A stretch of DNA of 64,000 nt from Sphaerisporangium rubeum (GTDB lineage: Bacteria; Actinomycetota; Actinomycetes; Streptosporangiales; Streptosporangiaceae). A program made the translations under genes and the position numbers. The notes under the pieces were generated by a model. That model saw only the letters and a program-made list of their open reading frames with translations, did not search any database and was not told where the DNA came from. The stretch spans positions 4,332,501 to 4,396,500 of the forward strand of contig NZ_JACHIU010000001.1 of assembly GCF_014207705.1 (NCBI RefSeq), written 5' to 3'. Below are positions 8,407 through 16,614 of the stretch, in pieces (position 1 is the stretch's first letter; the number at the start of each line of letters is the position of its first letter).

Positions 8407-9114
8407 TCACTCCCGCGCGGCGAGCGCGCCGTGGAGGAACAGGTCGACGATCTCGGCCGGGGTGATCTCGGCGACGTCGTGGCCGGTGAGGCGGCCCCGT
8501 GAGAACGCGGCGGACATGAAGACCTGCGCGCAGCGCTCAGGCGACAGGCGCAGCGCGTCCCGGTCGGGTTCGAAGAGATCGGTCAGCGCGTCACGGACGG
8601 CGGCCGTCGACGTCTCGCGGTCCAGCCCCGGCTGCCGTCCCTGCGGCGACGGCCGGTCGCGTCTCGGCGCGCGGCCGGACGCCATCAGCGCACCCGCCAC
8701 CGCACCCATGCGGTTCAGGTAGGCGCGCAGCGACTCGATGGCCTCGACGAGCCGGTCCGCGAGAGGCTGCTCCAGCGAGATCGACACGAGCTCGCGCAGC
8801 ACCCGGTCCGGGGACGCGGCCTCGGCCATGCAGGCGCCGAGCACCTCGTCCTTGTCCGCGAACACCCGGAAGATCGTCCCCTCGCCGATGCCGGCGGCCC
8901 GCGCGATCTGCGCGGTGGTCACCGCCGCGCCGTACTCGGCCACCAGCGGTAACGCCGATTGCACGATCATCTGCCTGCGTTCGTCGGCGCTCATCGCCGG
9001 TGCGCGGCGCCGCCTCTCCCCGCTCTCGTCCGGGGTCGGCTCCCCGGCCGCGCCGGTGGCCCTCGCGGCCCTCAGTGCCATGGCCTTGCCGGTGTCCTCG
9101 TCTGTGTTCATCAT
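8407..9114 (-). CDS. TetR-family transcriptional regulator
   Basis: DNA-binding repressor of 235 residues. After about 45 disordered residues comes a TetR HTH: VAEYGAAVTTAQIARAAGIGEGTIFRVFADKDEV. The C-terminal half is a ligand-binding helical bundle without recognisable specificity. The mRNA is probably leaderless: TTGACA at 9150-9145 and TAGAAT at 9126-9121 place +1 at about the A of the ATG at 9114. The operator palindrome sits over this promoter, so autorepression is likely. The target is not obvious; the divergent small gene at 9232 is the closest candidate. Confidence 0.9.
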   Translation of the reverse strand: MMNTDEDTGKAMALRAARATGAAGEPTPDESGERRRRAPAMSADERRQMIVQSALPLVAEYGAAVTTAQIARAAGIGEGTIFRVFADKDEVLGACMAEAASPDRVLRELVSISLEQPLADRLVEAIESLRAYLNRMGAVAGALMASGRAPRRDRPSPQGRQPGLDRETSTAAVRDALTDLFEPDRDALRLSPERCAQVFMSAAFSRGRLTGHDVAEITPAEIVDLFLHGALAARE

Positions 9115-9120
9115 GAGAGG

Positions 9121-9168
9121 ATTCTACGGAGTGAGCACTCACTCTGTCAATGAGTGAGTGCTCACTCC
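9121..9168. promoter_or_regulatory. TetR operator over a leaderless promoter
   Basis: GGAGTGAGCACTCACTC (9128-9144) and its exact reverse complement (9152-9168) flank TGTCAAT. Each arm is itself nearly palindromic. One arm exactly fills the space between the minus-strand -35 TTGACA (9150-9145) and the -10 TAGAAT (9126-9121). This is a textbook autorepression layout for the adjacent TetR gene. Confidence 0.85.
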
Positions 9169-9231
9169 ATTAGTCGACCACCTCGGCGGAACGCAGCCCA
9201 TATCGACTGATGAGCAGGCATACTGCGGAAT

Positions 9232-9411
9232 ATGAGCATGCGGGATGACGCGTCGGCCGAAGCCGGGGACGTGCGGTTCACCTCGTCCGGTGAGATCGAG
9301 GTCTTCGACGGCCGCCGCTGGAGGCGGTACGACGGGCTGCCGGCGGACACCGCGAACGACAACCGCGACGACCCCGAGACCGGCCTGGACCGTTCCTCCG
9401 GCGAGAAGTGA
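9232..9411 (+). CDS. 59-residue protein at the head of the NB-ARC/cyclase locus
   Basis: A short acidic protein not recognised. A central beta-like segment VRFTSSGEIEVFDGRRWRRYDGLP is followed by an Asp/Asn-rich tail (DTANDNRDDPETG). The ATG at 9232 lies 64 bp past the TetR operator, and the stop is 19 bp before the large NB-ARC gene. The reading frame, spacing and GC-biased third codon positions support a real gene. FDGxxWxxY-type small proteins are seen beside large NTPase conflict proteins in actinomycetes; that link is from memory and unverified. Confidence 0.6.
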   Translation: MSMRDDASAEAGDVRFTSSGEIEVFDGRRWRRYDGLPADTANDNRDDPETGLDRSSGEK

Positions 9412-9430
9412 CAGGCCCGGTGCCGGGCCG

Positions 9431-12400
9431 ATGGACCAGCCGGAGGGCACACGGCGGCTGCTGGACCTCGTCGAGGAGCCGCAGCGGTCCGCGCTGAAGG
9501 CGTGGATGCGCCACACACGCGTCGAGCTGCGGCTCCTGACGTGGCCGGGAAACGGGGACACCACGACAAGCCTGCTGGCCGCGTGCACGAAACCGCGCGA
9601 GGGCCCGCCGCTCAAAGTGATCGTGCAGCCGCACCCGGCCGGGCCGGAGCCGGGCCCGCTCGCGGGAGGCCCGCTCCATGGGCTTGAGCCGTTGTCGCGG
9701 CCGCTGGAGAAAGGCCTCGCGGCGTTCGCCGCCGTCGCGCCGGTCTGCGGGCAGATCATGACGCTGGCCCTGGCGGGGTGGAATCCCGGCGGGCCGCGCC
9801 TGGTGGAACGCACCGTGCCGGAGTTCCTGACCTCGGTGCTCGGTGACCGCGTGGCCGGCGGCGGCACGATCCACGAGTGGCTGCGCGACCCGGCGAACCA
9901 CGCGCCGCCCCTGCCAGGCGGCGGGCCGGTCCTGCCCGATCCGCTGATGCTGCTCGACGAGGCCGGGCCCGCCGCGACGATCAGGCTGCCGGTGCTCACC
10001 GGCAACGCGCACGGCGACCTGCGTCCCGGGAACGTCATCGTCTCCACGGACCCGGACGCCGACCCCCCGGAGCGGTGGTTCGCCGGCCTGTCGCGGTTCG
10101 GCACCGACGCGCCGCTGACGCACGACCCCCTGCACTTCGTCATGGCGATGATCGCGCCGTGCCTGCCGGGCCTGCCGCAACCGCAGCGGGTGGCGCTCGG
10201 GGAGTTCCTCATCGACCCGGCCGGCGGCCACCGGGCCCTGGTGCCGAACGGCCTCAGCGACCTCGTCACGAGCACGAGCCTCGCCACCTCCGCGTGGGCC
10301 CGCTCGGTGAAGAGGACCGGCGAGTGGGAGGACCTCCACCTGCCGTCCGTGGTGGCCTGCGCCTTGCTGTACGCCGGCCGCGCCGTCCTCCCGGCCGAGG
10401 ACCGCCTCTGGTTCACCTGGCTCGCCGGCCGGGCCGCCGCCGCGTTCCTCGCCTCCCGTGAACCTCTCACCTCCGGCGTCCCCGCCGCCGGCGCCGCGGC
10501 CCTCCCGCCGCGGGCTCCCCTTCCCGCGGCGGACGTCCCGGTGGCCGGGTCCGCGGCCCCCGCCGGCGGCTTCCACACCGGCGTCCAGATCGGCGACGCG
10601 TTCTACCAGGCCCAGACGATCCACGTCCATCCCCGCGAGCATCCCCCGCGGGCCTTCGGCGCGGAGGTGCCGGGAGCCGCGTGGCCCGACCCCCGGGTGC
10701 CGGAGTCCGGCGCGCCGCGGCGGGTGCGGTACTTCGTCGGACGGGAACGGGAACTGACCGAGCTGCGGGGCTTGATGGAGGCCGGACGGGCCTCGGCGTC
10801 GGTAGTGGCGGTGCACGGCATGCCGGGCATGGGGAAGACGCAGTTCGCACTGGAGTACGCACGCAGGTTCTCCGCCGATTACTCGCGGATGTGGTGGATC
10901 GCGGCCGGACGGCCCGAGTTGCTCGGCGAGCAGTTCGGCGGCATGGCCACGGCGCTCGGGCTGGCCGTCCAGGGGGACATGCGCACGGTGTGCGCCGTGC
11001 TGTTCGACGCGCTGCGTGATCACGGCCGCTGGCTGCTGGTGTTCGACGACGCGCCGGACGCCGAGGCCGTGCAGGCCTACGTCCCCGCGAGCGACGCTCT
11101 CCACGTGCTGATCACCTCACGCAATCCCGAGTGGTCCGCGCTGGCCGCGCCGCTGGCCCTCGGCCCGCTCGCGGCCGAGGAGTCGCGCGAGCTGATGTCG
11201 GCCCTGCTCCACGAGCCCGGCACCACGCGGGCCGCGCCGATCGCCGAGAGGCTCGGCCATCTGCCGCTCGCGGTGGCGCAGACAGCGCTGTTCCTGCGAG
11301 GAGCGCCGCTCGATCCCGAGGAGTACGCCGAGGAGCTCGGCTCGCGGACCGCCGGCGCGCTCGACACCAAGCCCGTGCCGGGGTACGGCCGGACGCTCGC
11401 GGCCGTGTGGACGCTGAGCATGGACTCCCTGGCCAGGAGCAGCCCCGCCGCGGCGGAACTGCTGCGGGCCTGCGCGTACCTCGGTGACGCGCCGGTGCCG
11501 TGGAACCTGCTGGCCGCCGCGGCGGCCGACCTGCCCGAGCCGCTGCGCGCCGTGGCGGCGAGCCCGTTGCGCCTCGCCGAAGCGGCCACGGACGCGGCCC
11601 GTCTCGGCCTGCTGCGCATCGAAGGGACGTCGGTGCGCGTGCACGGCCTGCTCCAGGCGTTCCTGCGTGACACGGATCCGGGGCCCGTACCCGACCTGCG
11701 GCCGGCGCTGGCCCGCGCGCACCCCGGCGACCCGCGCGACCCGTGCTCCTGGCCCGGGTACGGAACGGTGCTGCCGCACGCGCTGGCACTCGACCTGCCG
11801 GGGTCGGACGACCCCGCCTGCCACCGGCTGCACCTGGACGCGTTGCGCTACCTCGCGGTGCGCGGCGACACCCGTACCGTGCTGCGCCTCGCGACCGAGG
11901 TGCGCGACCGCTGGCGTGACACCCTCGGGCCGGACGCCGAGCCGGTGCTCGACGCCGCCGGCCTGCTGTCCCGCGCACATCACGACCTCGGCGCGCACCG
12001 CGAGGCGCTGGTGCTGGACCAGGAGGTGTACGACCGGCGCGGCCGGCTGCTCGGCCCCGGCGACCCGGCCACGCTGACCGCCGGCCACAACCTGGCGGTC
12101 GACCTGTCGGCGCTGGCGCGCGGCGGCGACGCGCCGGCCGGGATCGCCGCGCGTGCCGTCGAGCTGCTGGAGACGGTGGTGGACGCGCGCCGCGAGGTCC
12201 TCGGCCCCCGCCATCCCGAGACACTGCGATCGGTGCACAACCTGGCCGCGGAACTGCACGCCGAGGGCCGGCGCGACCAGGCGAGGGAGCTCTGCGAGGA
12301 GGCGCTGTCCGGCCTGACCGAGGCGCTGGAGCCCGACCACCCGGACGTCCTGCGTTCGGCGCACCTGCTCGCGCTGCTGCTCGCCGGCGACGAGCCGGAA

Positions 12401-12862
12401 CGGGCCCGCCGCCTCAACGAGGACACGCTGCGCCGTCGTGCCAAGGTGCTCGGCCCCCGCCACCTGGACACGTTGCGTTCCGCGCACAGCCACGCGCGCG
12501 ACCTGCTGCTGGCGGGCTTCCCGGTGCTCGCGGCCGGCCAGGCCAAGGAGACGTGGCTGGCGGTGTGCGCGACGGCCGGTGAGGACCACCCCGAGGCCCT
12601 GCGCGCGGCCGGCCTGACGGCACGCGCGCTGCGCGCCACCGGCGACCACGCCGGCGCGTACCGCCTCAGTGAGGACACCTACCGCCGCAGCGTGCGCCTG
12701 CTCGGCGAGGACCACATCGAGACCCTGCGCGCCGCCGACCAGTACGCCACCGACCTGCGCACCGCCGGCGAACTCGCGACGGCCGGCGACCTCACCCGCC
12801 GCACCACCGCGGCACTGGCCCGGCTGGTGCGCAGCCGGCGTCCGTCCCCGCCGGACGCCTGA
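9431..12862 (+). CDS. Large signalling NTPase: pseudokinase, shared tag, NB-ARC, TPR
   Basis: 1143 residues, cytoplasmic. Residues about 20-360 resemble an aminoglycoside-phosphotransferase/kinase fold. The catalytic loop H194-G-D196-L-R-P-G-N201 is kept, but the expected D of the DFG-like strand is Gly (FAGLSRFGTDAPLTHDP), so it is probably a pseudokinase. A Pro/Ala linker leads to the tag GVQIGDAFYQAQTIHVH (384-400), also found in the cyclase-like protein downstream. NB-ARC/STAND NTPase about 425-700: Walker A G463-MPGMGK-T470, Walker B LLVFDDAP, then VLITSRNPEW. C-terminal about 330 residues are kinesin-light-chain-type TPRs (LGPRHPETLRSVHNLA repeats). The architecture fits STAND sensors of conflict or developmental signalling systems. 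The ATG at 9431 has a weak ribosome site; coupling to the small upstream gene is likely. Confidence 0.85.
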   Translation: MDQPEGTRRLLDLVEEPQRSALKAWMRHTRVELRLLTWPGNGDTTTSLLAACTKPREGPPLKVIVQPHPAGPEPGPLAGGPLHGLEPLSRPLEKGLAAFAAVAPVCGQIMTLALAGWNPGGPRLVERTVPEFLTSVLGDRVAGGGTIHEWLRDPANHAPPLPGGGPVLPDPLMLLDEAGPAATIRLPVLTGNAHGDLRPGNVIVSTDPDADPPERWFAGLSRFGTDAPLTHDPLHFVMAMIAPCLPGLPQPQRVALGEFLIDPAGGHRALVPNGLSDLVTSTSLATSAWARSVKRTGEWEDLHLPSVVACALLYAGRAVLPAEDRLWFTWLAGRAAAAFLASREPLTSGVPAAGAAALPPRAPLPAADVPVAGSAAPAGGFHTGVQIGDAFYQAQTIHVHPREHPPRAFGAEVPGAAWPDPRVPESGAPRRVRYFVGRERELTELRGLMEAGRASASVVAVHGMPGMGKTQFALEYARRFSADYSRMWWIAAGRPELLGEQFGGMATALGLAVQGDMRTVCAVLFDALRDHGRWLLVFDDAPDAEAVQAYVPASDALHVLITSRNPEWSALAAPLALGPLAAEESRELMSALLHEPGTTRAAPIAERLGHLPLAVAQTALFLRGAPLDPEEYAEELGSRTAGALDTKPVPGYGRTLAAVWTLSMDSLARSSPAAAELLRACAYLGDAPVPWNLLAAAAADLPEPLRAVAASPLRLAEAATDAARLGLLRIEGTSVRVHGLLQAFLRDTDPGPVPDLRPALARAHPGDPRDPCSWPGYGTVLPHALALDLPGSDDPACHRLHLDALRYLAVRGDTRTVLRLATEVRDRWRDTLGPDAEPVLDAAGLLSRAHHDLGAHREALVLDQEVYDRRGRLLGPGDPATLTAGHNLAVDLSALARGGDAPAGIAARAVELLETVVDARREVLGPRHPETLRSVHNLAAELHAEGRRDQARELCEEALSGLTEALEPDHPDVLRSAHLLALLLAGDEPERARRLNEDTLRRRAKVLGPRHLDTLRSAHSHARDLLLAGFPVLAAGQAKETWLAVCATAGEDHPEALRAAGLTARALRATGDHAGAYRLSEDTYRRSVRLLGEDHIETLRAADQYATDLRTAGELATAGDLTRRTTAALARLVRSRRPSPPDA

Positions 12863-13201
12863 CACCGGTCACGATCCGGTGTGCGTGTACGGCACCCAGA
12901 GGCTCGGCCGTGAGAGGTATCCGGCTCTGAGCGGCCGGATCACCAGACCCAGCGTGCGGGCCGCGCCACCGGGTCGAACCGTCCGCCGGCGGTGAGCCTC
13001 TGCCGGTCAGCCGGGTCGGTGCCGTTCCTGGAGTCGTGCCACCGCCTTATCCCGGGTTTCCGTCCATGGGACGGAAACAACCTCTCCGTACGCCTGACCG
13101 TCATTTCTATTATTTATACAAGGTGCGATCTTCCCGCTGACTGTCATACTTGCCCCATCACGGCGGGGACGCCGTCGGCGGCCTATGGGGGAAGAACGTT
13201 C
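12863..13201 (+). promoter_or_regulatory. Intergenic region with hairpins and AT-rich promoter of the cyclase-like gene
   Basis: No gene. A short hairpin, CACCGG/CCGGTG, lies just past the NB-ARC stop. A perfect 10-bp inverted repeat GTTTCCGTCC-ATG-GGACGGAAAC is at 13056-13078. An A/T-rich island at 13101-13125 with TATACA at 13115-13120 is the likely -10. The cyclase-like gene may therefore have its own promoter. Confidence 0.45.
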
Positions 13202-14548
13202 ATGGCCGGTTCCTCCTGTCCCGTGGAAATCCGTACGCGAATCGTGCCGGGAGGTCCGGTGGCCGCACGTCCTCAACTGGTCGACCGGTTCGTCGTCGGG
13301 GTGGACGTCAGCGGGTACAGCTCCCGGACCACCCGCAGGCAGCTCGAGGTGCAGCAAGACCTGGACGAGATCCTCACCGCGGCGGCGGAGCGGTCGGGGA
13401 TGGACAGGAGCAGGTGGGTCCGCCAGATGAGCGGGGACGGCGAGCTGGCCGAGTTGCCGGAGGGGACCGATCCGGTCGCGGTGGTGGGCCGGTGGGTGGC
13501 CGAGCTCGACGAGTTGCTGCGCGACCACAACGACGGTCACGCGCCGGGGAACGCGATACGGCTGCGGGTGGCCATGCACACCGATGTGCTGGCACGCAGC
13601 AGTCTCGGCGCGGCCGGGCCCGCGCTCGTCGTGGTGAGCCGCCTGCTCGACTCCGCGCCGGTGCGCGCGGCACTGGCGGCCGCGCCGAACGCGTCCCTCG
13701 CGTTGATCGTCTCGGACGCCGTGTACCGCAAGGTGGTGCTGTCGGAGTTCGGCGGCCTGCGACCCGCCGCCTTCCGCGAGGCCGGGGTCGACCTGCCTGG
13801 CAAGGGCTTCCACGAGCTCGCCTACATCCACGTCCCCGGCTTCCCGCTCGCGGGCGATCGCGGGGACCCGCCTGGCGGGACGACCGCCGCACCCGGCGGG
13901 CCCTCCCCGTACGACGGCCGTCCGTCCGGCGGGCCTGGCGGTCCCGCCGCGCCGCCGCCGCAAGCCGCCGCCGGACCGGCCGCGCCACCGTCATGGGACG
14001 CCGCCGGACGAGCCGCGCCACCGTCACGGGACGCCGGCGGCCCGGCCGCGTTGTTCAGTGTCGGCGCGCAGTACGGCGAGACGTTCTACCAGGCGCAGAC
14101 CATCCAGATCCACGCGCCGGCCGAGCGTCCCGACCCGTTCGGCCTCGGTCTGAGCGCCTTGCGCGCGCGGCGGTACGCGGCGGCGCGGCGGCGCATGGCC
14201 GAGGCGCGCGAGCTGGACCCCGGCGACCCGCGGGTGTGTTACTACCTGGCGCTGGCGATGCTCGGCGGACACCGGCCGCACCTGCACCACCGCGCGTCCG
14301 TCGAGGAGATCACGTCGCTGCTCGACGGCGCGCGTGACCGGCTGCCGGAGGCCGGAGCGCTGTGGTGCCTGGTGCTGGAGGACCACCGCATGAGCTGGAC
14401 GCCGCACACGGCGGTCCCCCCTGAGCTGGTCCGGCTGGTGGACACGGTGCCGCCTGACCGGGCCGCCGAGATCACCGGCCAGTTCACGGCCGAGGAGAAC
14501 CAGGTGTGGCGGCTGCTGGCGGCGCGAGCGGAGCGGAGCGCCGGGTGA
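13202..14548 (+). CDS. Nucleotidyl-cyclase-like domain, shared tag and TPR protein
   Basis: 448 residues. N-terminal class III cyclase-like domain about 28-213: both metal Asp positions are kept (D35 in VVGVDVSGYS, D79 in QMSGDGE), as is an Arg (R147 in VVVSRLLDS). The usual transition-state Asn is Val, so activity may be altered or lost. A Gly/Pro/Ala linker about 214-285 follows. The tag G288-AQYGETFYQAQTIQI-H304 matches the tag in the NB-ARC protein upstream at 11 of 17 positions. C-terminal TPR-like helices (LRARRYAAARRRMAEARELDPGDPRVCYYLALAM). GGGGGA precedes the ATG at 13202; a GTG at about 13259 with GGGAGG is an alternative. The 3' end overlaps the convergent Rrf2 gene by 65 bp. Confidence 0.8.
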   Translation: MAGSSCPVEIRTRIVPGGPVAARPQLVDRFVVGVDVSGYSSRTTRRQLEVQQDLDEILTAAAERSGMDRSRWVRQMSGDGELAELPEGTDPVAVVGRWVAELDELLRDHNDGHAPGNAIRLRVAMHTDVLARSSLGAAGPALVVVSRLLDSAPVRAALAAAPNASLALIVSDAVYRKVVLSEFGGLRPAAFREAGVDLPGKGFHELAYIHVPGFPLAGDRGDPPGGTTAAPGGPSPYDGRPSGGPGGPAAPPPQAAAGPAAPPSWDAAGRAAPPSRDAGGPAALFSVGAQYGETFYQAQTIQIHAPAERPDPFGLGLSALRARRYAAARRRMAEARELDPGDPRVCYYLALAMLGGHRPHLHHRASVEEITSLLDGARDRLPEAGALWCLVLEDHRMSWTPHTAVPPELVRLVDTVPPDRAAEITGQFTAEENQVWRLLAARAERSAG

Positions 14549-14918
14549 TGTCGGCGAGGGTGACGTCCGACAGCAGGGCCTGTTCGTGGTCGCGCAGTGC
14601 GTCCCAGACGTCGGCGAGCGGGCCCGCCACGCCGGGGAAGCCGCCGTGGTCGCCGCCTTCCGGTACGCCTTCGACGATGCGCACGATGTCGGCCAGGCTG
14701 ATCTGGTCGGGAGCGCGGGCCAGCCAGTAGCCGCCGTCGGGGCCGCGGCGGCTGCGCAGCAGGCCGGCTCGGCGCAGTTGCAGCAGGATGTTGTCCAGGA
14801 ACCTGCGGGGGATGCCCTGGGCCTCGGCGATCTTGTCGGCCGGCAGGGGGCCCGGCGAGGCGGCGGCCAGTTCGGCCGCCGCTCGCAGGGCGTACTGTGT
14901 CCTGGCGGAGATCCGCAT
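14484..14918 (-). CDS. Rrf2-family regulator without cysteines
   Basis: 144-residue winged-helix protein: MRISARTQYALRAAAELA start, recognition region IAEAQGIPRRFLDNILLQLRRAGLL, wing SRRGPDGGYWLAR. All three are diagnostic for Rrf2. There is no Cys at all, so unlike NsrR or IscR it cannot carry an Fe-S cluster. In the same family CymR also lacks a cluster and controls cysteine metabolism. It sits 13 bp after the ABC permease gene as last gene of a sulfonate-type operon, so control of sulfur acquisition is likely. ATG 14918 is chosen over longer frames. Confidence 0.88.
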   Translation of the reverse strand: MRISARTQYALRAAAELAAASPGPLPADKIAEAQGIPRRFLDNILLQLRRAGLLRSRRGPDGGYWLARAPDQISLADIVRIVEGVPEGGDHGGFPGVAGPLADVWDALRDHEQALLSDVTLADITRRSAPLAPPAAATPGSPRP

Positions 14919-14931
14919 CGCCGCCGGGCCT

Positions 14932-15810
14932 TCAGTTGGTGACCTGGTGCAGTCCCCAGCGGCGGCGTAGCGCGTTGTCGGCCGCACCGAAGACCCGGTC
15001 GACCACGATTCCGATCACCAGGATGATGATCATGGTGGCGAGCAGGCCGGGTGAGTCGGCGAGTTCGCGCGCGAAGTGGAGCTGCTCGCCGAGCGAGGGA
15101 CGGTTGGCGATGATGACGAGCAGTTCGCCGGCCATCAGGGAGCGCCAGGCGAAGGCCCAGCCCTGCTTGAGGCCGGCGAGGAACGACGGCAGCGACGCCG
15201 GCAGGATGACGTGCCGGTACAGCGACAGCCGGCGGAACCCGAGCATGTGACCCGCGCGCAGCAGGATCGGCGGGGTGTAGTCGACTCCGGCGATCAGGCC
15301 GTTGGCGATGGACGGCGCGGCGCCGAGCACGACGACGAACAGGATCGCGCTCTCGGTGAGGCCGAACAGCAGGATGGCGAGCGGGAACCACGCGATGGAC
15401 GGCATGGTCTGCAGGCCGGTGATGAGCGAGCCGACCGCGCGGCGCAGCGGCCCGATGCGCGACACCAGCGCGCCGACGACCAGGCCCACCGCGATCGCGA
15501 GCGCGAAGCCGACGATGGCGCGGCGCATGGTGACGGCGACCGCCTGGTAGAACTCGGCCTCCCCGAGCCGGTGCGCGAGGTCGGTCAGCGTGGTGACGGG
15601 CCCGGCGAAGACGTACTCGGGCCACCAGCCGGCCCACACCACGCCTTGCCAGATGACGAGCACGATGGCGATGGCCGACAGCACCGGCCACGCCGCGGCC
15701 CAGGCGCGGGTGGGGAGGGCCGTCCTACGCGGTGCCACGAGCTCCAGCGCGTCGAGGCCGGCGAGTTGCCGCGCGTGCGCGTCGGCCGCGCGGGTCTCAG
15801 TTGCCGCCAT
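14932..15810 (-). CDS. ssuC: Sulfonate/nitrate-type ABC transporter permease
   Basis: Inner-membrane permease of the SsuC/TauC/NrtB family, 292 residues with six hydrophobic segments. The cytoplasmic EAA-like loop RAGHMLGFRRLSLYRHVILPASLPSFLAGLKQGWAFAW contacts the ATPase. It overlaps the ATPase gene by 14 bp. The substrate could be a sulfonate, a sulfate ester or taurine; the symbol is by family and context. Confidence 0.85.
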   Translation of the reverse strand: MAATETRAADAHARQLAGLDALELVAPRRTALPTRAWAAAWPVLSAIAIVLVIWQGVVWAGWWPEYVFAGPVTTLTDLAHRLGEAEFYQAVAVTMRRAIVGFALAIAVGLVVGALVSRIGPLRRAVGSLITGLQTMPSIAWFPLAILLFGLTESAILFVVVLGAAPSIANGLIAGVDYTPPILLRAGHMLGFRRLSLYRHVILPASLPSFLAGLKQGWAFAWRSLMAGELLVIIANRPSLGEQLHFARELADSPGLLATMIIILVIGIVVDRVFGAADNALRRRWGLHQVTN

Positions 15811-16591
15811 GGCGCATGACCTCCTGCTTCAGCCGTTCGGTGATCTGAGCCGCCTGCCGTCCCACCTCGGGTGACTCGCCGCGCCGCGGCCGCGGCAACG
15901 TGACGCGGAAGTCCTCGACGACCCGGCCGGGACGGCTGGACAGCAGCACCACGCGGTCACCGAGCCGTACGGCCTCGCGCACGTTGTGGGTGACGAACAG
16001 CACCGCGAGGCCGCGTTCGCGCCAGATGCGCTCCAGTTCGTCGTGCAGCAGGTCACGGGTCATGGCGTCCAGCGCGCCGAACGGCTCGTCCATGAGCAGC
16101 ACGTCGGCGTCCTGGGCCAGGGCCCTGGCGAGCGCGACGCGCTGGCGCATGCCGCCGGACAGCTCGTGCGGACGTTTGGCGCCGAAGTCGCCGAGGTGCA
16201 CGACGCGCAGGAACTCCTGCGCGCGCTCGCGGCGCTCGGCCTTGGCGAGGCCTTTGGCGCGCAGCGCCATCTCGACGTTCGCCGACACCGTCAGCCAGGG
16301 GAACAGCGCGGGTTCCTGGAACATCAGGGCCACCCGTTTGCGATCCACCTCGATGGTCCCGGCCGTCGGCCGGTCCAGCCCGGCGACCAGCGACAGCAGG
16401 GTGCTCTTGCCGCACCCGGACGCGCCGAGCAGGCAGACGAACTCGCCGGGGGCCACGTCCAGCGACACCTCGTCCAGGGCGAGCAGCCCGTTCCTGCCCT
16501 GACCGTAGATCTTGGAGACGGCCGAAAGCCGGATCGCGGGGTTGTCACCCTCGACCCGGCCGCCGGCCTGCTCCACAAGCGGAGCAGTCAT
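15797..16591 (-). CDS. ssuB: Sulfonate/nitrate-type ABC transporter ATPase
   Basis: 264-residue ATPase. Walker A GASGCGKST, Q-loop FQEPALFPW, signature LSGGMRQR, Walker B DVLLMDEPFGALD and switch His in VTHN. AGGAGG precedes the ATG at 16591, 24 bp after the binding-protein gene. It energises the permease and binding protein of the same operon. Confidence 0.92.
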   Translation of the reverse strand: MTAPLVEQAGGRVEGDNPAIRLSAVSKIYGQGRNGLLALDEVSLDVAPGEFVCLLGASGCGKSTLLSLVAGLDRPTAGTIEVDRKRVALMFQEPALFPWLTVSANVEMALRAKGLAKAERRERAQEFLRVVHLGDFGAKRPHELSGGMRQRVALARALAQDADVLLMDEPFGALDAMTRDLLHDELERIWRERGLAVLFVTHNVREAVRLGDRVVLLSSRPGRVVEDFRVTLPRPRRGESPEVGRQAAQITERLKQEVMRHGGN

Positions 16592-16614
16592 GCTCTCGTT
16601 CCTCCTGGATCCGG

